64,000 nucleotides of DNA, from assembly GCA_012931725.1 (NCBI GenBank), contig CM022950.1:63443257-63507256 (forward strand). The letters run 5' to 3'. The stretch is from Litsea cubeba. Its lineage: Eukaryota > Streptophyta > Magnoliopsida > Laurales > Lauraceae. Every line of letters starts with the position of its first letter. The stretch's first letter is position 1. A program made the translations under genes and the position numbers. Below the pieces are notes generated by a model that did no database searches, was not told where the DNA came from, and was given only the letters and a program-made list of their open reading frames with translations. Below, one piece after another: positions 24,851-37,279 of this stretch.

Positions 24851-24859
24851 TTAAAATAG

Positions 24860-25367
24860 GCTCAAATGTTAGATTCATCCCGACCCAAGAACTTGGCCGA
24901 AAAGGAATGGGCCTGAGTTGAGCCTAAGCTGCCCGTCCCATGAACACCCCTAACCTTAATCCTTATTCTAAGTCCTCTAAATGTAATTGACAATACATGA
25001 TAAAATTCAAAAGCCGACTAATATTGGGAACAACATAAATCACAACCAACTCCAATTCAAGGTGTGTATGAATAATGACCAAGTTGATTAGAGGCATTTC
25101 GTCTTTGGATTTATTTCTAAATAGAGAATCCTTTTATGTCAAATTCTGGAATCCAAGAATTTTGAACCCCCGTCTAAAGAGAGAACTCATAAAACAGAGT
25201 TTTGCCCTTTAGCCATGGATGACCTTGCTTGAGGATATAAGTTAGATATTTCCCCATAGAAAGTCGTATATTTCTTGTGGACTAGAATGCCATTGAATGT
25301 GCTAATATCACAAGAAATTACTCACCCTGCAATATTGCATAGATATATTCTACTTTTTTTAACCAAT
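24860..25367. other. Intergenic DNA, no gene seen
   Basis: No recognisable coding or repeat structure. Confidence 0.45.
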
Positions 25368-25382
25368 AAAAGATGAAATAAA

Positions 25383-25569
25383 AACCCCAAGGAGTAGCTT
25401 AGTTGGACTAGGACCACGGTTTGCACCCGAAGGTTATGGGGTTCGAAACTGCATTACCACACTAGGGCTACAGGGAAATTTTACCCGACTTTCTCTCCTG
25501 GGCTTGTAGGGATTATTCTGGCCCAAAGGGCTGGGAACCCTGCATTATAAAAATAAAATAAAATAAAAT
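25383..25569 (+). repeat. tRNA-derived SINE with target duplication
   Basis: A box TAGCTTAGTTGG (25395-25406) and B box GGTTCGAAACT (25440-25450) are at tRNA-like spacing. An unrelated body follows, then a tail of repeated AAAAT units. The flanks AAAAGATGAAATAAA (25368-25382) and AAAAGAGGAAATAAA (25570-25584) form a 15-bp duplication with one mismatch. Confidence 0.85.
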
Positions 25570-26040
25570 AAAAGAGGAAATAAATATTGGCAGTTTTATC
25601 ATTTCCTATTTTTCTTTAATGTGAAGAATGTGGGAAGGGGGTGGGGGAATCTAAGTGCTCAGAGCACCGAAACGCTAAGTTTTAAAATAATTATATGTCT
25701 GGATCACCTCCGAAGCGCTTATACAACATAGTGCTTATGAGTTTACAAACAATTAACTAATGAGCACAAATATATCTTATCTATATCAAAAATGGCGGAG
25801 AAAAATTTTAACTTTGCAATTTGATCACAAAAAACTGACAATAATTAATACGTCAGAAAAAATTTCTTTATTCAAAAGATAAAATGTCAAGCTTATAGAA
25901 AAAATGCACATAAAACTAAAGATTTTATACGGTTCACTCCATATTCGGTCGAATCGCGCTCTGAGGACGATTCTGGTCCGAAAACACTAATCCGCATTTT
26001 TAGGACATCGAAAAGACTGATAGGAGGTTTCAAGCACTAA

Positions 26041-26379
26041 GAGCATGTTTGGTAATAGGTGAAGAATCCATATATCTGATGATTCTTCACTACCACTGGA
26101 ACAAGGATTCCTCACTGGGGATTTGTATAGTCTATGATTTTACATTGATATTGGTGTGTATTGATGTATATAACAGAAAAAAATAAGGTTCAGTGTGCAA
26201 ATCCACTTAAGTGAGGATTCTTAAATCTTATGGGAGGTGGCCGGATCTGAAAATCCTAACAATTGAAGATTTCCATTCGTCCAAATCCTCAGAGATTTAC
26301 AATTGCCAAGCATGGATTTACCATAACTTTAGGAAAATCGAAAATCTTTTCCCCAAAGATTTAGTTGCCAAACGTGACC
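26041..26379. mobile_element. Tourist-like MITE, 339 bp, TAA target duplication
   Basis: TAA lies on both flanks (26038-26040 and 26380-26382). The left end is GAGCATGTTTGGTAA; the right end read in reverse is GGTCACGTTTGGCAA. The 97-codon frame inside (26211-26504) runs out of the element and has no family resemblance. Confidence 0.8.
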
Positions 26380-26382
26380 TAA

Positions 26383-27039
26383 GAGAAAAATATCTCAACA
26401 TTCTTCACAAGGCGTGGTTATCCATGATTAAAGATTACCGCACATGCAAAACCCCTTCTAAAATCAACATCCTAAATTATTACTTTATTTCATTTGGTTC
26501 ATAAGAGTAAAACCTTGAAAGTTCATAAAAAAAAAAAAAAATCTCAAAATTCTTGCAATCAGCAATCAAACAGCCCTTTGTGTGGCTTACATTTACCAAA
26601 AAGTGTACGTGGACTAACTCCATAGTTTTCATCCAAATATTGGATGAACATCTAATATTTGAATGAGAACCACATCCAATATTTGAATGAAAATCATGAA
26701 GTTAGTCCATAATTATGTACATTAGTTAATTCATGTTGCAGGACTCTACATTTACATACCCACTCCTCAAATTTCATTACCGGCCTTTCAACTCAAGCAA
26801 CTTTCGAGGTGTTGATGGCTGCTAACTACTCACTTCCCTCCAACCACCTCAACTAATCCCCTCTCTCTCTCCCTTCTAAAACCCCTGAATTTCATCTTCC
26901 CCAACTCCAACTTGGTTTTCTCTATCCTCCTCTCTCTCTCGTCTTGTCATCTCATCTTCTACTTCTATGTTATTCTTCTCGACTCTCCTTGATCTATCTT
27001 GAGAGAGATCGAGCATCTAATCGAAGGAAAAGAAAGGAG
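26383..27039 (+). promoter_or_regulatory. Upstream region and 5' leader of the ATP-citrate lyase gene
   Basis: Pyrimidine-rich tracts (CTCTCTCTC repeats at about 26860-26940) precede the start codon, as is common in plant housekeeping leaders. I saw no convincing TATA box. The start context is AAAGGAGATGGCG. Confidence 0.5.
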
Positions 27040-30000
27040 ATGGCGAGGAAGAAGATCAGAGAGTACGATTCAAAGCGACTCTTGAAGGAGCATCTGAAGC
27101 GAATTGCAGAGATCGGATTGGAGATCTGCTCTGCTCAGGTTCGGATCTGATCTCATCCTTATCCCTTCCTGCCTTTCGTCCTTTTCGAATTTCAATAGAA
27201 TCGACGAATCTCTGCTTCTACTTATGTTTTGATCATATCATTTGTGTATATGTGTTTTGAGGTAATGATGATTTTCCTTCATGTATATGTGTTTTGCATC
27301 GAATCTTTATGATATATGGGTGTGGAATGTTTTGCTCTAAGTACGGATCTGATCCAATCGGCCTCCCTTTAATTTCTTGCAACTTTTGTGAATTGTGTGC
27401 GTCTGTGCTTGTTTAGTGGTTGTGAATTGAGTTTTTTTTTTTCTTCATTGTTTTAATGATACACTAGAACAATAACCCGTGCTAAGCATAGGCTTACCGA
27501 TTAAATTTGTAGCAATATGTGTAAAGATCAATAAAAAAAAATTCAAATCACGTAAATCATCTTCAAATACTTACTAACAACGATTTAGTATATAGATAGA
27601 GGTAGAACTGAAGAGAATTGGAGAATTGAGGTGAGAATTGAGAAGGGAGGAGAATATGTTGAGAAAGGGTATAAGAGATGGTTATAACTGATGCTCAAGG
27701 TTACAATCAAAATTAGCTTGAAAACCCCTTAGCTTAATATATTATAATGGATGTGATATTTTGTGTATTTTGCTCAAGCTGGGATCTGATCTGACTTTGC
27801 CCTTTCATTTCTCAAACTTCAATGGCTATGGATTGGCAACATTTTTTACCTAATATTTTTAAATATGCACAACGGCAGATGTACATCTCTCTCTAAATTT
27901 GATGTTTTCCTCTTTTTTTTTTTTGGAAGATGGTCGCTTATGATTATTTGTTTGGGTAAATTAAGGTGACGGAATCAACAGACTTCACCGAATTAACAAA
28001 TACAGAGCCATGGCTTTCGTCCACGAGATTGGTAGTGAAGCCTGACATGCTGTTTGGGAAGCGTGGAAAGAGTGGATTAGTAGCTCTGAACTTAGATCTG
28101 GCTCAGGTTGCTCAGTTCGTGAAAGAACGCCTTGGTGTAGAGGTGATGCTCAATTATATTGAGATTGCGGTGCTCCTTTTTTTTTTTAAAATTTGCATCA
28201 CAGTTCAATTGTTCAAGTAATAGCTATAAATTATTGTAGTTAGCAGAAACCAGGATTTTTTCGCAGTCCATTTATAGTGTTTTTTTTTTTCTCTTTTAGG
28301 TTGAAATGGGTGGATGCAAAGCACCAATTACCACATTCATTGTTGAACCATTTGTCCCCCATGATCAAGAATATTACCTCTCGATTGTATCTGAGAGGCT
28401 TGGATGCACTATAAGCTTTTCAGAATGCGGGGGTATCGAGATTGAGGAGAATTGGGATAAGGTATGTGCGTGAACCAAAATCACTGTATGTGACGTGGTC
28501 TTATAAACCATAAGCTTGTTTCTTATGGCATTTATTGAATCATGGGCTGTGCAGGTTAAGACCATCTTTCTCCCAACTGAGAAGTCAATGACTTCTGAGG
28601 CGTGTGCCCCGCTGATTGCTACACTTCCTTTGGAGGCAAGGCCTTCTCCTTTGATGTGTTTTTAGTTTTTCATATGTCATTTTGTTGATTAATAGTGGAA
28701 ATCATACTGTTATTTTTCTTACTGTTTTTTCCCTTAATTTTCTAAATCTTCAATAACATGATGTAGAGGGCAACTGGCAATATGTCTTCTTTGTAGTTTG
28801 ACATTCTTTTTTTTTACAGAAAGATTTGTTGTCCTGAAATCTGGATGATTGATTTTCCGTACATGTGCTTGTTTCTACTAGTTTAGGTTCGTGGCAAAAT
28901 TGGGGACTTCATTAAAGGAGTTTTTGCAGTATTTCAAGGTATGTTTTTGTTTAGAGATGAAGGATTTTACCTCCTTACTTTTTGTAAGTATCCATGAACT
29001 TGGCTAGCTTTATCGAAACAAGAAGAAAACAGCTTCCACACAGCTTGTCACAAGGACTGTGTTTGCTTTCCTTTTACTGTACTCCTAAGAATTCATATGA
29101 AAGGGTCTTCTATCAGAAGGGGCTAAGGATGAAGGATCATGTCTGAAGAGCCACAGGGGACCAGTCCTTCCCCTATTCAAACACCACCAAACTATTCCCT
29201 CTCCGCCGCCCCCCCCGGACGGTGTTTGCTTTCCTTTTACTGTACTCCTAAGAATTCATATGAAAGGGTCTTCTATCAGAAGGGGCTAAGGATGAAGGAT
29301 CATGTCTGAAGAGCCACAGGGGACCAGTCCCTCCCCTATTCAAACACCCCCAAACTACCCCCCTCTCTGAGGAAATATTATTCATTGTCCTACCCTATAA
29401 AATTAAATCCCAGGACTTTGATGGTCCCTTGTGGTAGTCCATTATCCTTCAATCGTAAGAGTTTACTAGCATAATAAGTTAATAGCCCATGCTAGACATG
29501 ACCCATGTGGCTAGGTCTCCCGCTCCATCAAGCTACTTTTGAGATTTTTTTGATAAATAATTACATATAATAATTGTGGTTTGATGGTTAGGTTAGTTTT
29601 ATTTAACAGGCTATAGGTGATGAGTTCAAATCTCTAAAACTTTATCAAGGCTCAATAAAAAAGTCAAAATTGAAAGGAATATGGTCAAAATTCAATTGAA
29701 GACCCTCGTCTTTGATATATTATTATAGGAATTAGTCAGCCCTAAGGAGTCATTTGCCTTTTATGCGTGGGATATGAAAATGGATTTTACATATGTAAAG
29801 AGTCATATGTAACTTTTACGTCTGCAAATGTTGCATATGTGAAACACATTATCATGTTTATTTGGAAGCTCATTTTCACATGAGTTAATGTGTACATCCA
29901 ACAGTTTTAGATGGGTTTGTATTTTTTTGGACTTTTTCACAAATTTCTCAAAATCTATGAATATTTTAGATATGAAACTAAACATCATGCCTATCATTAA

Positions 30001-32423
30001 TATGAGTTATTGGATGGTTCAGATCATGAATTGAGGCCCACAAATGTGCAGAAAATTAGGTCTACAAGTTGGGATGTTTTGGACATTTTTCACAAATCTA
30101 CAGTTTTTGAAGAATTAAGATATGAAACTAAATATGGGTCTATTCCCACAAAAGTGCAAAAGAAAATTGTAGTTGAGGGATTCGATACCTCAATCTACTC
30201 GGTTGTGGATGCCCTATTGCTAGTGTACTGGCGCTTTTTTCCTCATTTACCTTATGTAAATGATCACTGAAAGTGGCTTCATGTACACACCATTTTCACA
30301 CCTTATTTAGCGTGTGATGTGTAAATGAGTGCAAACATACATGATCATGCATAAGTGTTACACATGTGCATCATTTATGTATGTAAGTGAGTGCAAACAA
30401 ACGATTCCTAATATCTAACTTGGAAGAATTGCTTGTTAATGATTTTAACTAATTTAAGGAAGCTATTAACTTTCATGCTTTGTGTTTGATATGCCTAACC
30501 TTTATATATGCTAAATGATTTTTATGTATGTTTTTTGAGATGTTTTTAAACTACTGACATTGGCTTGTATAAATTGATTATACGCACTTCAGATCTGGAT
30601 TTCACTTTCTTAGAGATGAATCCATTTACATTGGTAAATGAGAAACCTTACCCATTGGATATGCGTGGAGAACTGGATGACACTGCTGCCTTCAAAAACT
30701 TCAAGAAGTATATAGTTTTCACCTTAAAAAATTATTTTCTTTTTATGTTGATAATTTCTTTCAAGAAATGCATCAGGTCAAATTTCTTATCATATATAGT
30801 TACGGGGTGCAGGTGGGGGAACATCGAATTTCCACTGCCTTTTGGTAGAGTTATGAGCCCTACAGAGAGCTTTATTCATGCACTGGATGAAAAGGTGGTT
30901 GAGTTCTATTCTAGCTTGTATTTCCATATTTTGAATTTGAACAACGAATAATTATATATTTGACAGTTTTTTACGGCTTCTGCTTATGAATATGTCTTGA
31001 TTATCAATAAAGATTTGGAACTTCCTTTTTTTTTTTTTTGTTGTTGTTGTTGTGGAAACATAGCAGTTAGAGGTGGTAAACAATTAATAAAATAAATGTT
31101 TGAACCTGTTCTAATAGGCTGTACATAATGCAAACCATTTTATGGTTGCTTCTTTTTTTCCCTTTTCGGGTGGATGACTTGGTAATCAAGTCATTTGTAA
31201 GCTTGAAGCAGAGTGTGTATTAATGAGAATTTCATCATGGCATGCTAATTTTTGTTGTTCCATTGCAGACAAGTGCTTCATTGAAATTTACTGTTTTAAA
31301 CCCCAAGGGACGCATCTGGACTATGGTAGCTGGAGGGGGTGCAAGTGTCATATATGCTGATACTGTAAATTATTCTCATCTTCCATCTTATAGTACATAG
31401 CTGTTATCTTCTTTTCCTTGGGCTGCTCATTGGATACTATTTTTCCATTTCGCCAAGATGCCTTGCCATTAAACTTCCAGCACCTCACATCTCTAGCAGG
31501 CGTAAAATGCTAAATATGCTTTTTGCATGCCCAACTCTATGTTTTATCCAGGTTGGTGATCTGGATTATGCATCGGAACTTGGGAATTATGCAGAGTACA
31601 GTGGTGCTCCAAATGAGGATGAGGTTTTGCAGTATGCCAGAGTTGTTATCGATGTAAGGACTACTTGGTTTTGGTCTGTCATTATCATTCATTTCTTCAG
31701 TTCGCTTTAGTAATGTAAACATCTAAAGACTGGAATAATGATATATCCACTTTTTCTGCTGCAGTGTGCTACTGCTGATCCTGATGGCCGGAAGAGAGCA
31801 CTTCTCATTGGAGGAGGCATAGCTAACTTCACTGATGTTGCTGCTACTTTCAGTGGCATTATTCGGGCTCTGAGGGAGAAGGTGTGTTGACCAGAGATAT
31901 CCACATTTTTTTTTATTGGAGGAGTCTTTTTGGTTAGGACTGCCATTTAGGGAGAGATGGCAAAAATGAAACCCACCTAAAGTGCTTTGTCATATGCCAT
32001 CTGTATTTTCCTCTCCTGTAGAGCCAAATCTCCTAATTGTTGCATTATAGTGCTTTCAACTTCTCTTCTATATTTGTTTTTGATAAAAAAAAATGTCTTT
32101 TTTGACTGTAGGAATCCAAGCTCAAGGCATCAAGGATGCATATCTATGTTCGAAGAGGTGGTCCAAACTATCAAACAGGTCTAGCTAAAATGCGGGCACT
32201 AGGAGTGGAACTCGGAATTCCCCTCGAGGTAAGAAATGGAATGCAGTTGGTAATGAACTCTTTGTTGCAGATTACCTATAGTGAGTTACAATTAAAATTT
32301 GTGCTTTCATAGTTACACCAATACCAGTAATGATGGGTGATCTTGATGTAGGTTTATGGGCCTGAGGCTACAATGACTGGAATCTGCAAGCAAGCGATCG
32401 AGTGCATAATGTCAACTGCTTGA
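27040..32423 (+). CDS. ACLA: ATP-citrate synthase alpha chain (ATP-citrate lyase subunit A), 12 exons
   Basis: The A subunit of the cytosolic plant ATP-citrate lyase works with subunit B to make acetyl-CoA and oxaloacetate from citrate, CoA and ATP. Exons: 27040-27138, 27966-28142, 28300-28461, 28555-28635, 28887-28938, 30593-30707, 30813-30894, 31269-31364, 31552-31653, 31765-31881, 32112-32228, 32352-32423. All phases agree and give 423 residues, the usual plant length. It opens MARKKIREYDSKRLL. The ATP-grasp part contains VVKPDMLFGKRGKSGL, APITTFIVEPFVPHDQEYY and FSECGGIEIEENWD; the later part has FLEMNPFTLV, MRGELDDTAAF, TMVAGGGASVIYADT, LLIGGGIANFTDVA and YVRRGGPNYQTGLA. No internal stop. 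Intron 4 has a GC donor (GGAG|GCAAGG); the other introns are GT-AG. Intron 5 (1.65 kb) carries a duplication and a MITE. It appears functional. Confidence 0.97.
29056..29360. repeat. Tandem duplication, about 162-bp unit, in ACLA intron 5
   Basis: The block beginning GGACTGTGTTTGCTTTCC (29056) recurs as GGACGGTGTTTGCTTTCC (29218). The two copies are nearly identical through CATATGAAAGGGTCTTCTAT and GAAGAGCCACAGGGGACCAG, which implies a recent event. A C-rich joint (CCGCCGCCCCCCCCGG) separates them. Confidence 0.9.
29746..30408. mobile_element. Harbinger-type non-autonomous element, 663 bp, in ACLA intron 5 (copy B)
   Basis: TAA flanks both ends (29743-29745 and 30409-30411). The termini are GGAGTCATTTGCC and, in reverse, GGAATCGTTTGTT. 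It is homologous to 16932-17594 in the opposite orientation and nearly the same length. The 86-codon frame within it has no family resemblance. It sits inside a working gene's intron. Confidence 0.82.
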
Positions 32424-32588
32424 ATCACTTTTCTTTCATTGTTCTTTTGTGTCGTGTGTCGATGAAGTAATTGAGCTCGGCATTGCTTTTGTTTGATTGA
32501 TAGCTGAGTTAATGTGTAAGAACTGCAACATCTTCTTTTTCTTCTCGGTGTAGATTTTGGAGCATTTACTGCCGATAAGTTCCATGGT

Positions 32589-32594
32589 AATAAA
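32589..32594 (+). terminator. Candidate ACLA polyadenylation signal
   Basis: An AATAAA hexamer about 165 bases after the stop codon. Position is plausible; plant signals are loose, so this is tentative. Confidence 0.45.
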
Positions 32595-32681
32595 TATAAG
32601 ATCTTCTGCTGCATTAACTGCCTCTTTGCTTGCTTGATGCAATACTTTGCTGTCTTTATTCTAGAAGTGGGCTTTTGTCAC

Positions 32682-32852
32682 CAGGGTTTAAAAAGATGGA
32701 CTCAGACCCGGCTGAGTCTGATTCTGAGTCAACTTGGCTGAGTCACATGTGACTCTGGCTGGGAGAGGAGGAGGAGAAGAAAATGTAGTTGGGATTGCGA
32801 CTCGACCAAGTCCCACTCCACCTGGCTTTGTCGCCTGATTTTTAAAACCCTG
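32682..32852. mobile_element. Small hAT-like MITE, 171 bp
   Basis: It starts CAGGGTTTAAAAAGA and ends ATTTTTAAAACCCTG, so the ends are inverted repeats beginning CAGGGTTT, a common plant hAT MITE terminus. The 8-bp flanks match only partly. The interior is rich in GACTC and GAGTC motifs. Confidence 0.7.
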
Positions 32853-33075
32853 TTGCTACTCTGGATTTTGATGCAACTTTGAGCCCAGTTGAGTTAGATC
32901 CCAAAATATTGACCTCTTTTGGGAAAGAGGCCTGCTACCTGCACCACAGCCCGGGCTCCCCATCGGTGCGCTTAGACTTTTGCTTTGGGAAAATGTTGTA
33001 ATATATTTTGATTTTTTTCTTAAGATTATTAAATAAATTTTGCAGAAATAAATTAATTTTAATTAGTTAAAAATA

Positions 33076-34088
33076 GAGGATTTTACCGGAAAATTCCCCA
33101 TATATGGACGTTGCACGAAATGGTTCCTCGTAGATCCCACAGCACAAACGGAGTCCGTCTGTTGCGTTTTCTTTTTTTTTTTTTTTTTGAAAAATGGGAT
33201 GAGCGACACTAGTGTCCTTCCCCTTCTCTTCTTCCTTGATGACGGCCACTGCGACGAGTTCCCCTATCGGAAGTCCACCGGTAGCGGTTCCTCGATGTCT
33301 GCAAGATACGGAAAAAATCCCAATGATTCCAGCCAGTCCTCGATGTCCACCAGTCCACCTATGAACCTGACCCCGCCGACCACGATGAACTTCGGCCCAC
33401 CGCCCTCGGCGGAGACGCCGACCATCGGGGTGCAGTGGAGGCGGATCCACTCGTCAGCTTCTGGATTTAATATGAATGCCTGATTTGTTGTGGAGAAGAT
33501 GTTGTTCTTGCCGCGGATGAAGAATGCGGGCGGAGAAGGGGGATTGGGTGATGACCGATCTCCACGTCTTACAGACGGCGTCGGCGCGGACGATGGAGCG
33601 GAGAGGGAGGCAGGAGAGGATGAGTTCGATCAGATCGGAGCCTAAGCAGCTCCAATCATCAGATGTCGTTGCAAATCGAGAAACAGTGGGTTTGTGTCGC
33701 TAGTGTCGCCACTGTTCGTCCTTTTCAGAAAAGGGGTCTCACGCCTGTGTCGTTTTGGGCAATGGATGGTGAGCCCCTAGCGGACCGATCCACCTGGGAT
33801 GAGGGCCACCCTGGTCGCCCATCTGGGTCTAGCCAGATGGCCGGTCCTGATCTATGATCAGGTGGATCAGTGGGTCTCACAAGACTTTCTTCCACCTTGG
33901 TTCCGAAACTTTTCATGAGAAAGGAGGAGCGACGCTAGCGTCGGCCCCAGTCAGAGATGAGTGACTCTAGCGTCCCCAGTCAAAGTAAGAAAAAAAAATT
34001 GGATGAAGGAACCTTTTCGTAAGGCCCCAACTATGGGGAACCATTTCGTGGAACGTCCATATATGGGGAATTTTTAGGTAAAATCCTC
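33076..34088. mobile_element. Pack-MULE, 1013 bp, perfect 9-bp target duplication
   Basis: TTAAAAATA lies on both sides exactly (33067-33075 and 34089-34097). The ends are GAGGATTTTACCGGAAAAT on the left and GAGGATTTTACCTAAAAAT when the right is read in reverse, both continuing into CCCCATATATGGACGTT. The 9-bp duplication marks a Mutator-type insertion. The interior is much richer in GC than its surroundings and holds an F-box gene fragment (33264-33663, minus strand). Palindromic motifs around GACGCTAGCGTC and GACACTAGTGTC occur near both inner edges (33204 and 33929). Confidence 0.9.
33264..33663 (-). pseudogene. Captured F-box (kelch-type) gene fragment inside the Pack-MULE
   Basis: Read on the minus strand, the first part is an F-box: DDWSCLGSDLIELILSCLPL, then SIVRADAVCKTWRSVI, reaching PFSARILHP near 33520. 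The frame then shifts, and the second part continues NNIFSTTNQAFILNPEADEW followed by KFIVVGGVRFIGGLVDIEDW, ending at a stop at 33264-33266. These are features of plant F-box/kelch-repeat proteins, which act as substrate adaptors of SCF ubiquitin ligases. The frameshift between the two parts and the truncated kelch region make it a pseudogene. The parent gene is not in this window. Confidence 0.8.
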
Positions 34089-34097
34089 TTAAAAATA

Positions 34098-37000
34098 AAA
34101 TAAAAAACTAATATAAAGCATTCTTGAAATCGTTAAGAAATGTCAAATATCAAAACTTTGACTAGCATGAAGGACCATGAATCTAAAAGGTTTATACATT
34201 TTATAAGTGGCCCAGTGATTCTAATTGCTTTAGATTTTTAAGGTGGCCATTGATGTATAGAAGTGAAATGTGGGACAATTTAGATTTTAAAAAAGTTCAT
34301 AAAATGACTATCTTGTGATTAAGTTCATAGCATATTAGAAGTGTCAAAAATTTATTGTGGATAGACAAAATAAAATTTATGCATGGTTTATGAATGATGC
34401 CACAACAATACTATATAAAGTATATTTTTCTTTCTTTTTTACATTCTTAACTACATGTTCAAAGAATTTTGAAGTAGTCAGATAACTGTTAAATTCAAAA
34501 AATCAATAATGAATTATTAAGATATTGAATAAAAATTGAAAAAAAATAAGATCATTATTATATTTTGATATATTAATAAATTTATCTTCTCATTTGAATA
34601 TGAGATTTTTTTCCCCTGTAATAAACCCAACTTAATAAAGCTATTAAAAGAATTTATTATGATATAGTTTCATACTTAACAATTGTCATGGTTTATTAAA
34701 AGTGCTCCACTATTGCTCGGACGATCAATTTCCATAATTTAGTTGAGGCCGCTATAAAAAAACGGATTTTATTTGAAGTTTTAATAGATTGACCAATTCA
34801 TCTTGTTTCTTTGTATTAGAATAAATAGTAATTGAATAAGCAGGGTGGCTAAAAATAAATATTAATTGTATATTTTTAAAAATGAACATCAAATAACATT
34901 TTTTAGGAAAATATAATAAAAAGAGTTGATGCTATTTTTTAAAATTCACCTTTGATCTTCATTCTTAACCACCAAATGTATTGAATTCTTATTTATTTTA
35001 ATGCAAACAAATAGAGTCCTAATTTCATTTCTTTATTTGCTTTACTTAAATCTAAAGAAGAAATGGGTGGAGAGTGAAAAGAAAATTTTCATATGACTTA
35101 GATCTAAACAAGAAATAGATGGATATCAAAAGGAAAACAATTAGTTCACTATCAAAAGAACAAAATGACAAAGAATTACCTTTCAAAAAAAAAAAAAAAG
35201 AGACAAAGAATTATTTGAATTCACACTATATACTCTGTTTGGCTTTGTTCTTTGACATATCCAACTAGAGATAGAAAGATTTATTATAAATACTTTATAA
35301 GATTTCTCAACTATTTAAAATCAACTTATTTCTCCACCATCTTTTAATAATATCTTAAGAGTAAAATAGTGTCAATATCTTAGGTCCATGTGGTACATTT
35401 CAAGTTTATGTATCAGTTGTATATAAGGAGTTTTAAATAGATTAGTGGCAGGTGGAATGTAATTTTGGTTGTTATAGTGTATGAGAGTGGTAGGAGGTGC
35501 AAATGCAATCACTCTACCCACGTGAAACATGTTCATCTCTTGTAGTTCAAATTTTGTCTTAAAATCCCATCCAATGCATGCCTTTTTGGCTCCCTTCCTC
35601 ATTTTCTAAAGTCTGACTCACACACCTTGACTAGAATAGTTATCAAGGGTGCAACTTTGGCCAGGACAAGCCTGCATAAAAACTAACAAGAGGTCAAACA
35701 TTCTTCTAGTAGGAATTGAATTTTGAAACCCAAATGGAATTTGGGTTAGGCTTCCACTGGGCTATATGCATTTGACATACATAGACACAAAGTTTTCTTA
35801 ACTCTTTTAGCTCACCTTGAGCAGTGGGATAATGTAATATATATTATAAATACAGGCATATAAGACTTTCATTAAGTCTTGATTGGCCCATGTGGTTATA
35901 TTAATTTGAACCAAATCTAGATATGTGAGGGTCTACTTTGGAAAGATGTAAAATAATGAAATTGTCCTAAAAAATAAACTTATCAATCAGTATTTTTACA
36001 CTACCAAACAAATGAATATCTTTCTTCTTCGCTTTACTAAGGTACTTGAAGAACACATGCACCCACCAACAATACGCATGCCCTTAACCATAGTAACAAG
36101 TATGAATATTACTTTCATGAATATTACATATAGGATAACATCCTTCATATTACTTCGGCTTTGGATTACCATGTTAAATTTGAGTTTGGGCCTTGGCCTA
36201 GCAATTGAGGCCTCCTCATCTGAGCTTGGGCTAATTACCTACATGTCAATTCTAGCTGGGCTTTGGGTTTGTGAATATCTAGTCCAGCCCACTCGAACTG
36301 CTCTCTTTACCAAGGAATAAGGACCCATATTTAACACGTCATGCACACTATTTTATTATTTATGTGTGGTGTAAAAAAATGGAAAAAAAGCAGGTAACCA
36401 CATAAATGATCATGACGAGATTCATGCCATGAGGCATGCCTTCAATAAACAAATTATAAATCCAACTTTTTGTGAGGACATGTTATGCTTGTTCTTATTG
36501 GATATCAAGTCCTGATATGGAAGTAGTGGAGTCCCACCTCCAAACTCTCACAAGAATGGATTGAAATAACACAAATTCAAACCCTTATCCTCTCAAGCCA
36601 AGCCTTAGGGGAGTAGAGATGTTAATGAGTCGGCTTAGGTTTAGAGCTATCATGTATGTGTATCATGATCTAACATAGATCATGGGTGCTTATGACTCTA
36701 AATATTCATATTAATGGGCCCCAAATAGTTTTATTAATGCATTTATTTTTTTAGAAGAGACTCTAAGTCACGTACTCTCATCCTCTATGAGAGTCATTAG
36801 CATCTCTAACCAACAAAGTACAACTGCGAACACTAAGTGGGGGTTTAGAAGGCATTGTGATGTAGCCTTACAAGGCTTTCTAAGAAGATATATATTCGAG
36901 CTTTCTGAACTCTTATGACATGTTTATTTACACATAATACATAGAAATAGAATACTTACGAATATTTCATGGTCAATTGAGCACCACCAAAAGATTATTA

Positions 37001-37268
37001 AAGATGTGAGGGGTGAAGCATATAGGGTGTGCGAGGTGCACAATATAGGGTGAAAATGTATATTCAACCCTCACTTTCCTAGAATTTAAATTACTAGGGT
37101 GTTGGATGAGTATTAGTTTCCCATCTCCCTATGATTCATTTACAATTAAAAGGTAGATAATTTAATGGTCATTTTTAAAAATTCAATTTAGTTGCTTCAA
37201 TTCAACTACTTTTAGAAGTAAAAATATTAAGACTCCTATATATTCAATTACATGAAACAAACTTATTA
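34098..37268. other. AT-rich intergenic DNA
   Basis: No gene recognised. A fragment of the 4539-4867 MITE family is visible near 34921-35020 (TTGATCTTCATTCTTAACCA and TATTTTAATGCAAACAAATAG). A poly-A run lies near 35189-35201. The 102-codon frame at 36012-36320 shows no family resemblance. Confidence 0.55.
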
Positions 37269-37279
37269 TTGAAGTACAT

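Noticed and set aside
33067..33450. 127-codon minus-strand frame in the Pack-MULE
   Set aside because: It is a shifted frame of the captured F-box fragment. The correct frames are described in that entry.
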